From positions 286,275 through 340,684 of the forward strand of contig JADFZZ010000003.1 in NCBI GenBank assembly GCA_015232315.1: 54,410 bases of DNA, given 5' to 3'. Every line of letters begins with the position of its first letter. Within the stretch, counting starts at the first letter, position 1. This DNA comes from SAR324 cluster bacterium. Lineage in GTDB: Bacteria; SAR324; NAC60-12. Below, in pieces: positions 37,237-46,222 of the stretch. A program made the position numbers and the translations under genes. The notes under the pieces are model-generated. The model did no database searches and had not been told where the DNA came from. It saw only the letters and a list, made by a program, of their open reading frames with translations.

Positions 37237-37301
37237 TACACAACGGCACTGTCAATCGAAGCAATCAACTGGTATTGTTTTCGCCGACGAGGCCTCCTTT
37301 C

Positions 37302-37667
37302 TTATCCACCGGAGCGTTTGACGGTATAGCCCAATTTGGTCAGTTCGTTCATGAGTGAATCCCGGTGATCGCCTTGAATCTCGATCACGCCGGCTTTGAG
37401 GGTCCCACCTGTTCCACATTTTTGTTTCAGTTGGGTTGCCAATTTTTTAAGAGCAGTCTCCTCCAGAGGAATACCGGTAATCACTGTCACGCCGGAACCT
37501 TTACGTCCCTTGGTTTCGCGACCTACCCGTACAATGCCATCATTGGGAATGCCTGCTTTTTTCTGCTGGCAACGACATTGTGCCAAGGGTTTACCACACG
37601 TGGGACACCCCTTGCCAAACTCAGTGGAATAAACAAGGCCCTCATTCCTGTTATCTTTAGATTTCAT
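37302..37667 (-). CDS. yciH: SUI1/eIF1-like translation factor YciH
   Basis: 121 residues. The N-terminal part carries CPTCGKPLAQCRCQ, a possible zinc-binding patch common in bacterial and archaeal homologues. The C-terminal SUI1 domain has the hallmark KGRKGSGVTVITGIP, LKQKCGTGGTLKAGVIEIQG and a final KLGYTVKRSGG. YciH-type proteins bind the 30S P-site region and can discriminate initiation complexes. Its start lies 8 bp from the end of an IS982-like remnant, so the promoter region may derive from that element. Confidence 0.93.
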   Translation of the reverse strand: MKSKDNRNEGLVYSTEFGKGCPTCGKPLAQCRCQQKKAGIPNDGIVRVGRETKGRKGSGVTVITGIPLEETALKKLATQLKQKCGTGGTLKAGVIEIQGDHRDSLMNELTKLGYTVKRSGG

Positions 37668-37674
37668 TGAGTCC

Positions 37675-37881
37675 TTAATAATATGTGTTTTTTGTAGAAT
37701 TAAAACCCTTGCTGGCTAAATCCGGGGCGACTCGGGCACGATTGCTCCGTTGGGCTTTAGCCATCATGATGAGCATTGAATCAATCAGACGAATATTTTC
37801 AGAAACCAAGACAGAGAGGGGGGGAAGAAGAACCACGCGTTTTAGATTACGAGGCAGGAGCCCCGCAACCAGAAACATCAT
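37675..37881 (-). pseudogene. IS982-family transposase fragment
   Basis: 68 codons on the minus strand encode part of a DDE transposase: NIRLIDSMLIMMAKAQRSN then RVAPDLASKGFNSTKNTYY, stopping just where family members continue with YGVKLH. The IDSMPI-like segment bears the first catalytic Asp. Both ends of the gene are missing and no terminal inverted repeats are recognisable. The fragment is wedged between purQ and yciH. Confidence 0.75.
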
Positions 37882-37896
37882 TATGCGAGACAGCGA

Positions 37897-38697
37897 CTAA
37901 CTCTGAAGATAGCGGTAAGCATTATAAAAAAAGGCCATGCCATCGCCATCTTCCCGGATGTGGGGCAACCGGGTCCAATGCGGATGGTTGGTGTAATGAT
38001 TGAAGGCCTCAGGATGTGGCATGAGTCCCAGGACATTGCCTTGTTTATTGCTGATTGCGGCAATGCCCAACGGGGAACCATTCGGGTTATAAGGAAATTC
38101 TTCCGTTGCCTGATCTTCAGGTGTCGCATATTGCAACGGAATTTGCTGCTCGTTTGTCAGAGTACGGATCAGTTCTTCTGAGGCCTCAATGCGTCCTTCA
38201 CCATGACGAATCGGCAAGTAAACACTTTCCATTCCCCGGGTAAAGACACATGAGGATTTTGAATTGACCTTCAAATTCACCCAGCGGTCTTCAAAACGCC
38301 CATTCCGGTTGTTGGTGAGTGACAATTCCTGCATACCGATGGTCTGTGTTGTTGCCGGAAGTATCCCCATTTTAACCATCACCTGAAAGCCATTGCAGAT
38401 TCCCAACACCAGTTTGCCCGCTTCAATGAATTGAGCGAATTCATCCTGCAGGTACGTGGAATGTTCTGGAAGATACGTGAATTTCAGCCGATTTGCGCCC
38501 AAACGCCCCGCCCCAAGATTGTCGCCATCCAGAAATCCGCCGATGAACACCATAAACTGATAATCAGATAGACGGATTTTTTCATGAATCAATAACGATG
38601 TATGAATCACATCCACTTTGCCGCCAGCTTTTTGACAGCAGTGAGCGGTTTCTTTTTCACAGTTCAGTCCATAGCCTGAAAGAATCAAAGTTTTCAT
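37897..38697 (-). CDS. purQ: phosphoribosylformylglycinamidine synthase glutaminase subunit PurQ
   Basis: 266 residues from ATG 38697; another ATG 9 bp upstream at 38706 is possible, and neither has a clear ribosome binding site. It is a class I glutamine amidotransferase: nucleophile Cys in VLGICNGFQ (near residue 97), with the His and Glu of the triad in GLMPHPEAF. FIGGFLDGDNLGAGR is the PurQ signature. It supplies ammonia to PurL in the fourth step of purine synthesis (FGAR to FGAM). It is translated directly after purL, 17 bp from its stop. Confidence 0.93.
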   Translation of the reverse strand: MKTLILSGYGLNCEKETAHCCQKAGGKVDVIHTSLLIHEKIRLSDYQFMVFIGGFLDGDNLGAGRLGANRLKFTYLPEHSTYLQDEFAQFIEAGKLVLGICNGFQVMVKMGILPATTQTIGMQELSLTNNRNGRFEDRWVNLKVNSKSSCVFTRGMESVYLPIRHGEGRIEASEELIRTLTNEQQIPLQYATPEDQATEEFPYNPNGSPLGIAAISNKQGNVLGLMPHPEAFNHYTNHPHWTRLPHIREDGDGMAFFYNAYRYLQS

Positions 38698-38714
38698 ATA
38701 AACCATTTAAAGTT

Positions 38715-41702
38715 TTACAAATGCTTCAACGGAGCCTGCCAGCTTGTTTTGAAGTTCATGACAGTGTCCTTGATCAAAAGGTCTTTTCCGGAGCGAATGA
38801 TAAATTCCGGTGATTGAGTGACTTGACCGAGCAACACACAAGGATGCGGTTCAAACACTTTTTCAAAAGCGGTTTGATGTTCAGGTGAAATAGTCACCAC
38901 AAAACGGCTGGGGGTTTCGGAAAAGAGAAACTTGTCAGGTCGTAATTTTGAGGCGGCTAATGCCTGCGTCAGATCCAGATTCATTCCCAATCCACCGGAA
39001 AACGCGGTTTCAACCAACGCGACAGCGATCCCCCCATCAGAACAGTCATGACTGGAACGAATCAATTGCTGATCCACCGCATCCGCATGGGATTGATACA
39101 GACTTTTCGCTGAGTTTCCATCAACTTTGGGAACGTTTGCCCCCTGCAAACCCAGATGTTCATAATATTCTGAAGAGCCCAGTTCATCACGTGTAGCACC
39201 CAGCACATACACCAGATCTCCAGCGGATTTAGCATCACTGGTGATCGTTTTCCGCACATCCTCGATCTTGCCGATCGTGGTGAACAACATGGTGGGAGGA
39301 ATGGAGATTTTCAGCGATCCATGGCGGTAATCATTTTTCATGCTGTCTTTACCTGAAATACAAGGAACACCATACAGCGTGGTCAGGTCATACAGTGCTT
39401 TGTTGGCTCGCACCAGTTGGGCCATTTTATAGGCACCATCCGGATTATGTTCTGAAACCACCGGGTCGCACCAGCAGAAATTATCGAGTCCGGCAATTTG
39501 TTTGAGCGATCCTCCAACCGCAATGATGTTGCGCACCGCTTCATCAATGGCGCAAGTCATCATGTGATAGGCATCAATATCGCTGTAGCGTGGGCAGATC
39601 CCATTGGCCACCGCCACACCTTCCATGGAATCAAGCAAGGGACGAATCACCGCGGCGTCAGCCGGACCGTCGTTGGCCACACCAATCAACGGCTTGATCA
39701 CACTGCCACCCTGAACTTCATGATCATACTGCCGAATCACTGATTCCTTGCTGCAAATATTCAAGTGCCCCAGCAGAGCATGCAGAACGTCAGTCAGATT
39801 TTCCGGCTGTTCAAATGGAGGTTCTGTCAGTGACGGAGGAGTCCAGACCGCAGAAAGTTTCATGGGAGGGAGTCCGTCATGCAGAAATTCCATAGCCATG
39901 CAGGCCACCAGTTCGTCATGATACGTAGCGGTCAGAAATCCTGAATCGTTGAACGTGCCGAGCACAGTGGATTCCACATCCATGGATCGGGACAGTTCGA
40001 GAAAGGTCTGGATAAGTTCTTGCGGAACCGCCAGCGTCATACGTTCCTGTGCTTCGGAAATAAAAATCTCCCAGGGCTGGAGTCCCGGATATTTCAAGGG
40101 TGCTTTATCCAGTTCGATACGTGCGCCATTGCTGGACTGTGCCATTTCGCCGACGGAAGAGGATAACCCTCCGGCGCCGTTATCGGTGATACAGCGGTAC
40201 AATCCTAGAGTGCGGGCTTCCAGCAGAAAATCAAACATGCGTTTCTGCACAATGGGATCCCCGATCTGCACGGCTGTGGCCGGAGACGCTTCATTGAGCG
40301 CTTCTGAAGAAAAGGTCGCGCCATGGATTCCGTCTTTCCCGATACGTCCGCCAACCATCACGATCGCGTCGCCGGGGAGCGCTTCTTTTTTATGGGCGGG
40401 TTTGCCCTTGAGGGTCGTCGGCATCAACCCACCTGTTCCGCAAAATACCAGGGGTTTGCCCAGAAAACGTTCATCAAACACAATCGAGCCGTTCACGGTG
40501 GGGATTCCGCTTTTATTGCCGCCATGTTCCACACCGTGGCGAACTCCTTCAAAAATCCGTCGGGGATGCATGAGTTTTGGCGGAATTTCCTTGTCATAAA
40601 CCGGAGACGCGAAACAGAAGACATCTGTATTAAAAATCAGTTCCGCACCAAGTCCTGTTCCAAAAGTATCACGGTTCACACCAACGATTCCTGTAAGCGC
40701 ACCGCCGTAGGGATCCAGTGCTGATGGCGAATTGTGGGTTTCCACTTTCATCACCAGATTCCAGTTTTCATTGAACTTGATGACACCCGCATTGTCAGAA
40801 AACACGGACACACACCAGTCCGCATCGCCCATTTGTTCGCGAATCGCATTGGTTGAACCTTTCACACAGGATTTATACAGCGAATGAATGGTTTCTGTTT
40901 TGCCAGAGGTCGTGTCAGTGTAATGCACCTCGGCATTAAAAATTTTGTGTTTACAATGCTCCGACCAGGTTTGGGCAATGATTTCAAGCTCAACATCGGT
41001 CAGTTCTGTGCCAATCCCGAGACGCTGACGTTCTTCCAGCACTTCAGGACGGTTGAAATGCCCAAGGATTGCCTGTGCTTCCTCTTCAGAAAGCGCCAAA
41101 GTTCGTTCTCTGCTCAGTTTCATGATTTCATCAATTTTGCTGAACGTAAACCGTTCAACCCGAATTGGAGTTTTCAAATCCACCACGGGCAAGGCCATGA
41201 GCCGATGTTTTTCCTGTGCCCATTCCTGTTTGGAAAAAATGAAAGCCTGTTCAATCAGGTTGTTCATGAGCAGTTCGTAGGTGATCCGTTCGACCTGTTC
41301 TCGCGTCAGTCTGCCTGTCACAAAATAACCACAGGAAGAATGGACATGATGTCCTTCAGGCAGTGGTTGCTGAAGCCACAGTTCCAGAGCCTCCTGAGCG
41401 GTGCGGCCTTCATTGTCGGTCACACCGGGACGAAAGCCGATTTCGATATACCAGTCAAACGGAATTTCATCGCCAAAGTATTCGTTCACTCTGCTTTCAT
41501 GCAACACAGGGTCTTTCAGCACAGTTTCACACAACTGTGACACCTTCTCAGGTTCCAGTTGAGCATGATCAAATTTGTAGGCAGAAAGAGTGCGGATAGT
41601 TTCAACGGCATAGCCCAGATCGGTTTGGATCTGTTTTTTGGTTTTAATGCCTTTCGGGTCTGTCAGGGATGAATGGATCAGGAGTTCAATTCGGTGCGTC
41701 AT
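38715..41702 (-). CDS. purL: phosphoribosylformylglycinamidine synthase, PurS-like domain fused to PurL
   Basis: 995 residues from ATG 41702 (an in-frame TTG lies 6 bp further upstream). The first 80 residues (RIELLIHSSLTDPKGIKT, then GYAVETIRTLSAYKFD) resemble a PurS domain. The remainder is the AIR-synthetase-like two-fold PurL core: TWSEHCKHKIF (near 275), VETHNSPSALDPYGGALTGI, DNGAGGLSSSVGEMAQ, ISGKDSMKND and SSHDCSDGGIAVALVE. It lacks the C-terminal glutaminase domain of the 1300-residue enzyme; PurQ is encoded next. It uses ATP and PurQ-derived ammonia to convert FGAR to FGAM. It starts 2 bp after the Dabb gene stop. Confidence 0.94.
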   Translation of the reverse strand: MTHRIELLIHSSLTDPKGIKTKKQIQTDLGYAVETIRTLSAYKFDHAQLEPEKVSQLCETVLKDPVLHESRVNEYFGDEIPFDWYIEIGFRPGVTDNEGRTAQEALELWLQQPLPEGHHVHSSCGYFVTGRLTREQVERITYELLMNNLIEQAFIFSKQEWAQEKHRLMALPVVDLKTPIRVERFTFSKIDEIMKLSRERTLALSEEEAQAILGHFNRPEVLEERQRLGIGTELTDVELEIIAQTWSEHCKHKIFNAEVHYTDTTSGKTETIHSLYKSCVKGSTNAIREQMGDADWCVSVFSDNAGVIKFNENWNLVMKVETHNSPSALDPYGGALTGIVGVNRDTFGTGLGAELIFNTDVFCFASPVYDKEIPPKLMHPRRIFEGVRHGVEHGGNKSGIPTVNGSIVFDERFLGKPLVFCGTGGLMPTTLKGKPAHKKEALPGDAIVMVGGRIGKDGIHGATFSSEALNEASPATAVQIGDPIVQKRMFDFLLEARTLGLYRCITDNGAGGLSSSVGEMAQSSNGARIELDKAPLKYPGLQPWEIFISEAQERMTLAVPQELIQTFLELSRSMDVESTVLGTFNDSGFLTATYHDELVACMAMEFLHDGLPPMKLSAVWTPPSLTEPPFEQPENLTDVLHALLGHLNICSKESVIRQYDHEVQGGSVIKPLIGVANDGPADAAVIRPLLDSMEGVAVANGICPRYSDIDAYHMMTCAIDEAVRNIIAVGGSLKQIAGLDNFCWCDPVVSEHNPDGAYKMAQLVRANKALYDLTTLYGVPCISGKDSMKNDYRHGSLKISIPPTMLFTTIGKIEDVRKTITSDAKSAGDLVYVLGATRDELGSSEYYEHLGLQGANVPKVDGNSAKSLYQSHADAVDQQLIRSSHDCSDGGIAVALVETAFSGGLGMNLDLTQALAASKLRPDKFLFSETPSRFVVTISPEHQTAFEKVFEPHPCVLLGQVTQSPEFIIRSGKDLLIKDTVMNFKTSWQAPLKHL

Positions 41703-41704
41703 AG

Positions 41705-41992
41705 TCAAACTTCGTAGTCAACAACAATAGTATTGGAACAGAGTTCTCTCACCAGAGCCAGAACAGGGAGATGGTTAGGATGTCCCGCATAGACTTGCAG
41801 GCCCTCGCGGTCATCAAAGTGCGTGGTCAGGACCACATCATACGATCGTTCAGAACTTTTGAAATCGGTTCCGACTTCCAGCCAGCGCAAGGTTTCAACG
41901 GCACCATCCAGGCCTTCTAGCGCGGTGAGCAGTTGGTTCATGGTTTCAGAATTTTTTTCCTTGAGTTTAAACATGACAATGTGTTTGACCAT
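41705..41992 (-). CDS. Dabb (stress-responsive A/B barrel) domain protein
   Basis: 95 residues with GAAGGGAACTT before the ATG. The whole protein is one ferredoxin-like dimeric alpha/beta barrel domain: the N-terminal VKHIVMFKLKEK, LRWLEVGTDF, the strand YDVVLTTHFDD, and LQVYAGHPNHLPVLALVREL near the end are family hallmarks. Molecular function of bacterial Dabb proteins is mostly unknown. It is the first gene of an operon with purL and purQ, with 2 bp separating it from purL. Confidence 0.92.
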   Translation of the reverse strand: MVKHIVMFKLKEKNSETMNQLLTALEGLDGAVETLRWLEVGTDFKSSERSYDVVLTTHFDDREGLQVYAGHPNHLPVLALVRELCSNTIVVDYEV

Positions 41993-42163
41993 AAGTTCCC
42001 TTCATGCGGTTCCAAAAAAAGAACACAGCATAAAAACTTCAGTAAAAAAGTCAAAATTCTTTGATAACAATTCTTCATTGTTCATTTTTATCTCTTCTGT
42101 TAGGTTGTGTGTAAGACTTCTGGATTAAGCAAAAAAGACAACTCGAACCACAGAACAGGAATT

Positions 42164-42493
42164 ATGCTGATATTTGACACATTAGCGTTTGCGGAAAGAT
42201 TGGAAAAAGTGAATTTCAGCCATGAACAGGCAAAAGTGCTGACCGAGGAACTCAAGAATATTCTGGATGATAACGTCGCCACCAAACTGGATATTCAGGA
42301 AGTGAAACGGGAAATTCAGGAAGTGAAACGGGAAATTCAGGAAGTGAAACGAGAATTAAAGCTGGACATCAAGGAACTGGAAGTCAAAATGGAAACTCGC
42401 CTGAAAGAACTGGAAATGAGAATGACCATCCGTCTCGGCAGTCTCATGGTAGTGGCCGTTGGGGCCATGGCCACTCTGGTCAAATTGCTTTAG
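42164..42493 (+). CDS. DUF1640-like coiled-coil membrane protein, copy 1
   Basis: 109 residues from ATG 42164 (AGGAATT upstream). The N-terminal conserved part is LIFDTLAFAERLEKVNFSHE with QAKVLTEELKNIL. A coiled coil follows, containing a seven-residue repeat IQEVKRE that occurs three times (42290-42352, a 21-bp DNA repeat), then IKELEVKMETRLKELEMRM. The C-terminal hydrophobic helix (LGSLMVVAVGAMATLVKLL) anchors it in the membrane. Architecture matches DUF1640/CCDC90-type proteins, relatives of the mitochondrial calcium uniporter regulator. Copy 2 follows 38 bp downstream. Confidence 0.82.
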   Translation: MLIFDTLAFAERLEKVNFSHEQAKVLTEELKNILDDNVATKLDIQEVKREIQEVKREIQEVKRELKLDIKELEVKMETRLKELEMRMTIRLGSLMVVAVGAMATLVKLL

Positions 42494-42531
42494 ACAAACA
42501 ACTGAATCGCAGATCGCATCGAAAAGGAATT

Positions 42532-42795
42532 ATGCTGATATTTGACACATTAGCGTTTGCGGAAAGACTGGAAAAAGTGAATTTCAGCCATGAACAGGCA
42601 AAAGTGCTGACGGAGGAACTCAAGAATATCCTGGATGATAACATTGCAACCAAATTGGACATTCAGGAAGTAAAACGGGATATTCAGGAAGTGAAACGAG
42701 ATATCAAAGAACTGGAAATGAGAATGACCATTCGTCTCGGCAGTCTCATGGTAGTGGCCGTTGGGGCCATGGCCACTCTGGTCAAATTACTGTAA
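42532..42795 (+). CDS. DUF1640-like coiled-coil membrane protein, copy 2
   Basis: 87 residues from ATG 42532 (AAAAGGAATT upstream). Nearly identical to copy 1 at both ends in DNA and protein, but the coiled coil is 22 residues shorter: only two IQEVKR heptads remain and the KLDIKELEVKMETRLKE stretch is reduced to IKELEMRM. A recent tandem duplication followed by slippage or deletion in the heptad-encoding repeats explains the difference. The frame is intact and the C-terminal membrane helix retained, so it could form mixed oligomers with copy 1. Confidence 0.8.
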   Translation: MLIFDTLAFAERLEKVNFSHEQAKVLTEELKNILDDNIATKLDIQEVKRDIQEVKRDIKELEMRMTIRLGSLMVVAVGAMATLVKLL

Positions 42796-42877
42796 TCCAA
42801 CTCCAGGTATTCTTCTGACACTAAAAATCCTTCTGCGCTAATTGATCCCATAACGTTACCAACGCCCTCATCCATTT

Positions 42878-42957
42878 GAATATCGAACCGCAGAATATGA
42901 AATACTGAATATCGAAAGAAAAAACTTCAACCTTCGACATTCCTTGTTCGATATTCC
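42878..42957. repeat. GAATATCGAAC inverted repeat
   Basis: Perfect 11-bp inverted repeats, GAATATCGAAC (42878-42888) and GTTCGATATTC (42946-42956), flank an internal direct copy GAATATCGAA (42907-42916) and a near copy TTCGACATTCC (about 42933). It is an intergenic, AT-rich palindromic element between the second DUF1640-like gene and the LOG gene. Confidence 0.75.
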
Positions 42958-42990
42958 ATCCTTATTTTGCCCCATTTCCGTGTGATTGTA

Positions 42991-43896
42991 CTAAAGAACT
43001 GTCGGCAAGGAATGAAGCTTTTCATGATTCAGGATGGTCAGCAATTCCTGCTGAATGGCTTGAACAGCGGTTTCTACAGAATCGTGGTATTCAAAAAGTT
43101 CCAGATCTGAGGGGGCTATGACGCCATGATCCACCATGCGGGGGAGATTGAGAATGTCTTTCCAGAATGCTGTTCCAAATAAAATGACTTTGACCGGATC
43201 GATCTTTCCTGTTTGAATCAGGGTCAGGGTTTCAAACAGTTCGTCCAGACTGCCATAGCCTCCGGGAAAAACGACAATGGCCTTGGCCCGTTTCAGAAAG
43301 TGAAATTTCCGGGTAAAGAAATACTGGAAGTTAAACACAAACTCTTTGCTGATATAAGGATTGGGCTGTTGTTCCGTGGGCAAATGAATGTTCAATCCGA
43401 TGGAGCGTCCGCCTGCGTTCATGGCACCGCGATTTCCAGCTTCCATGATGCCGGGGCCGCCGCCAGAACAGATCATGAACGGAGGTGGACTTCCGGGTTC
43501 CACCAGACTCATCGACCAGCGGGTGAGTTTTTCAGAAAGTTCTTCCGCGTATTTGTAATACACAGCCATTTCAGGGGTGCCCTTGAATTTTTTGGAACCA
43601 ATTCTGGCCGAACCAAAACATAAAACGGTGTGCTTGACTTCTTCCCGCTGAAGAATGATTTCCGCATAAATAGTTTCTGCCAGCACACGAAACCACAGGG
43701 CTTCACGACTGGCGACAAACTGCTCATCCAGGGCTGGAATTGGATGGGGATGAATGGGCTGATTTTCCTGTAGTTTCCGGGATAAATAGGCCGGATACAG
43801 GGATTCCGCAAGGCTTCTGAGTATAGAGGCTTCCGGACTCAGCAAAAACGTTTTGTTGGTGAATGAATAACCATCAATATAATGCGGAACTCCCAT
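42991..43896 (-). CDS. LOG family protein (TIGR00730-type nucleoside-monophosphate phosphoribohydrolase)
   Basis: 301 residues. The Rossmann core has VLCFGSARIGS, ICSGGGPGIMEAGNRGAMNAGG (in two parts) and the active-site motif PGGYGSLDELFETLTLIQTG with its conserved Gly-Gly and Glu. The N-terminal extension of about 100 residues marks the longer (type II) branch of the family. Characterised LOG enzymes hydrolyse cytokinin riboside monophosphates or other nucleoside 5'-monophosphates; older annotations as lysine decarboxylase are not supported. Last gene of the mutM-rsmH-ybeY operon, 2 bp after ybeY. Confidence 0.9.
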   Translation of the reverse strand: MGVPHYIDGYSFTNKTFLLSPEASILRSLAESLYPAYLSRKLQENQPIHPHPIPALDEQFVASREALWFRVLAETIYAEIILQREEVKHTVLCFGSARIGSKKFKGTPEMAVYYKYAEELSEKLTRWSMSLVEPGSPPPFMICSGGGPGIMEAGNRGAMNAGGRSIGLNIHLPTEQQPNPYISKEFVFNFQYFFTRKFHFLKRAKAIVVFPGGYGSLDELFETLTLIQTGKIDPVKVILFGTAFWKDILNLPRMVDHGVIAPSDLELFEYHDSVETAVQAIQQELLTILNHEKLHSLPTVL

Positions 43897-43898
43897 AT

Positions 43899-44354
43899 TT
43901 ATTCTCCCAATTCGCCATAAAGATGGCCCAGTTCAATTTTTACCAGCATCTGCTGTTCAACCAGCAACATGCGTTTTTCTTCCGTTTCTGAAATTTCATG
44001 ATCATAGCCTGCCAGATGCGCGCAACCATGCGCAAGGAGTCGAAACAACTCTGTTTTTTCATCCCAGCCATTTTCAACAGCCTGTTCCCTGACACGGTCC
44101 ATAGAAACAGCGAGTTCTCCAAATTCGCCAGATTCCGGACTGTCCTCCCAATAAGACCAGGACAGAATATCGGTTGGTTTGTTTTTTTGACGGTATTGCT
44201 GATTCAACTCCGCCATTTCCTTGTCATGCGTGAGATAAACAGACAGATGTTGATTGGTATGTTCCAACACTCGCAAAAACAGTCCAAGAGCATGTTTCAT
44301 TTTTTTGGTTGGAACAGGATTTTTGATGCCAGGGGCCAGGTTGATGTCAATCAT
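43899..44354 (-). CDS. ybeY: endoribonuclease YbeY (16S rRNA maturation, ribosome quality control)
   Basis: 151 residues. The zinc-binding motif is LAHGCAHLAGYDHE (HGxxHxxGxDH, near residue 112), with the upstream conserved element LNQQYRQKNKPTDILSW (near 50-66) that defines the family. The C-terminal helix (EKRMLLVEQQMLV) is also typical. YbeY is a single-strand endonuclease needed for 16S 3' end processing. Its start overlaps the rsmH stop by 8 bp. Confidence 0.94.
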   Translation of the reverse strand: MIDINLAPGIKNPVPTKKMKHALGLFLRVLEHTNQHLSVYLTHDKEMAELNQQYRQKNKPTDILSWSYWEDSPESGEFGELAVSMDRVREQAVENGWDEKTELFRLLAHGCAHLAGYDHEISETEEKRMLLVEQQMLVKIELGHLYGELGE

Positions 44355-45318
44355 AAGAAAAAGCGGTTAGATCCGGAAGATGTTCCAGGGTTCGTTCAAA
44401 GATTCGCAGTTTGGCACTTCGGCTTCGAGAATTTAGTTTTTGTTCGACAGCGGATGCGGTCACCGGCTTTTTGGACAATGTTCTGCCAAGCGGTTTTTTA
44501 CCACAAACACAATAAGGCAGAGAAGACGGACACTGGCATGGATTTTCCCAGCTTCTGAAATGGTTTTTCACGATCCGGTCCTCCAACGAATGGAACGAAA
44601 TAATGGCCAGGCGTCCATAAAGATCAAGGTATTTAATCATGGTTCGCAGCAACGATTCCAGTTCGTTGAGTTCCTGATTTACAGCGATCCGCAACGCTTG
44701 AAAGGTAAGGGTTGCCGGATGGAATCCCTTCTTGTGAAATTTTTTTGGAACAGCGGCAGCGGTCAATGCCGCCAAGTGACTGGTGGTGGTGATGGGCGTC
44801 TGTTGACGTTCCTGAACAATGGCTCGGGCAATGCGGCGAGACATGGGTTCCTCACCCCATTGAAAAAAAATTCTGGCGAGTGCCTCTTCACTTAGAGTCC
44901 GCACAAGTTCTGCCGCTGTGATTTTCTGGGTGGAAGGATCCATACGCATATCGAGAGGCCCTTCATATAAAAACGAGAAACCTCGATCTGCTTGATCAAG
45001 TTGGGGAGAAGAGACGCCAATATCAGCAATGATATAGTCAAACAGAACGTCCGGACTTAACAAATCATCCAGATGGGAAAAGGCACAGTGAAGAAGCTGG
45101 ACACGTTGTTCCACGGGCTTCAATGTTTGTGCGGCAGCCTCAAGTGCGGCAGGGTCCCGGTCAGCACCGGTCAGTATTGCTTCTGGAAACGCCTTCAGCA
45201 ATTTCAGGCTGTGTCCAGCTCCGCCAAGAGTACAATCCAGAATCCGATGACAGTTGGTCGGCGCATAACCAACGATTTCATCAGGCAGGACAGACAAATG
45301 AGAATAGGTTTCTGACAA
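44347..45318 (-). CDS. rsmH: 16S rRNA (cytosine1402-N4)-methyltransferase RsmH
   Basis: 323 residues. The start is a TTG at 45318; an in-frame TGA lies 21 bp upstream and no ATG fits the conserved N-terminus (YSHLSVLPDEIV), so a non-ATG start is required. AdoMet motif LDCTLGGAGHSLKLL (near 27), then ADRDPAALE, IIADIGVSSPQLDQADRGFS and the family-specific FHSLEDRIVKNHFR near residue 240. It methylates C1402 in the ribosomal P-site. It lies 18 bp after the TAXI-like gene; no mra/fts cell-division cluster follows. Confidence 0.94.
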   Translation of the reverse strand: MSETYSHLSVLPDEIVGYAPTNCHRILDCTLGGAGHSLKLLKAFPEAILTGADRDPAALEAAAQTLKPVEQRVQLLHCAFSHLDDLLSPDVLFDYIIADIGVSSPQLDQADRGFSFLYEGPLDMRMDPSTQKITAAELVRTLSEEALARIFFQWGEEPMSRRIARAIVQERQQTPITTTSHLAALTAAAVPKKFHKKGFHPATLTFQALRIAVNQELNELESLLRTMIKYLDLYGRLAIISFHSLEDRIVKNHFRSWENPCQCPSSLPYCVCGKKPLGRTLSKKPVTASAVEQKLNSRSRSAKLRIFERTLEHLPDLTAFSYD

Positions 45319-45336
45319 GGGGAACCGATAGGTGAA

Positions 45337-46212
45337 TCACAATTTTAGAAATGTCCGGGCTGCGGGATGATAAGAATAGAAATCCTTGAATTCCGCGTTG
45401 GTTTTGGCATCCAGCAGTCGAAACAGGGGATGTGCCATTAGTCCATTGTTGATAAATATCTGTGTCAACAGTTGTTCCACATCGGCATTCGGAGTGTCTC
45501 CCCGTGTGACCAGAACATGATACACGGCAGGTACCTCCAGAGATTGTGTCATGCGGGGATATGTCTTTTCAGGAATGGTATGAACCAGGCTCCCTTTCAA
45601 TTCCGCTTTGGTTTTTTTTAACAAACTGGAAGGCAATGACAACAACTGAAACTCTGAATGGTCATTCAGGAAGGTGGTGATACCCGTTGTGGGATACGGC
45701 CCGGAAAATACCACAAAATCAGAGGTTGTGACCGCAGGCCACGGGTCTTTGATTGAGGACAGCCATTTCCATTCCAGAGTGCTGAACTGCCCTTTGAGAC
45801 TGTCAGACCAATCGGATGCATTATCATAAATATATAACTGAGAATCCGCTTTGGTCTGAAAACCGGAGTTTGTTCCGATGATCTGTAGCACATTGGGCCA
45901 AAGGACGGTTACTACCTTGATCCGTGGTTTATTGTTTAAAACCTGTGAACTCTGCCCGGCTTCAATCACCGCCCATTTCCCCTGTTTTGACAGCAGTTTT
46001 CTGATTCGTTCCTCCGCAAACACTTCCGGACGATATTCAAGAGCCACCTCATTCTGTCGTCCCGGATGATTCCAGAATCGCTGGAGTTCTCTGGCAAAAT
46101 CACCCGTACCTGTCTGTTCGGGTCCGGCCCATAAAATCCAGGCGGGTGGGGCTCCATGTGTCGGGGATAAAAGTCCACCAATAAAAATAAGAGTCAGAAA
46201 AAATTGTTTCAT
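45337..46212 (-). CDS. periplasmic TAXI-like solute-binding protein
   Basis: 291 residues from ATG 46212 (46221 also possible, 1 bp from the mutM stop). Signal peptide FFLTLIFIGGLLSPTHG, then WILWAGPEQTGTGDFAREL, where TAXI/NMT1-type proteins have their ligand-binding Gly/Thr loop. VVTVLWPNVLQIIG and the C-terminal YSYHPAARTFLKL resemble TAXI-family segments (LHPGAxxYY). No TRAP membrane subunit is adjacent. Divergence is considerable, so the family call is moderate. Its position inside a DNA-repair/ribosome operon is unusual. Confidence 0.6.
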   Translation of the reverse strand: MKQFFLTLIFIGGLLSPTHGAPPAWILWAGPEQTGTGDFARELQRFWNHPGRQNEVALEYRPEVFAEERIRKLLSKQGKWAVIEAGQSSQVLNNKPRIKVVTVLWPNVLQIIGTNSGFQTKADSQLYIYDNASDWSDSLKGQFSTLEWKWLSSIKDPWPAVTTSDFVVFSGPYPTTGITTFLNDHSEFQLLSLPSSLLKKTKAELKGSLVHTIPEKTYPRMTQSLEVPAVYHVLVTRGDTPNADVEQLLTQIFINNGLMAHPLFRLLDAKTNAEFKDFYSYHPAARTFLKL

Positions 46213-46222
46213 GCAATCCATG

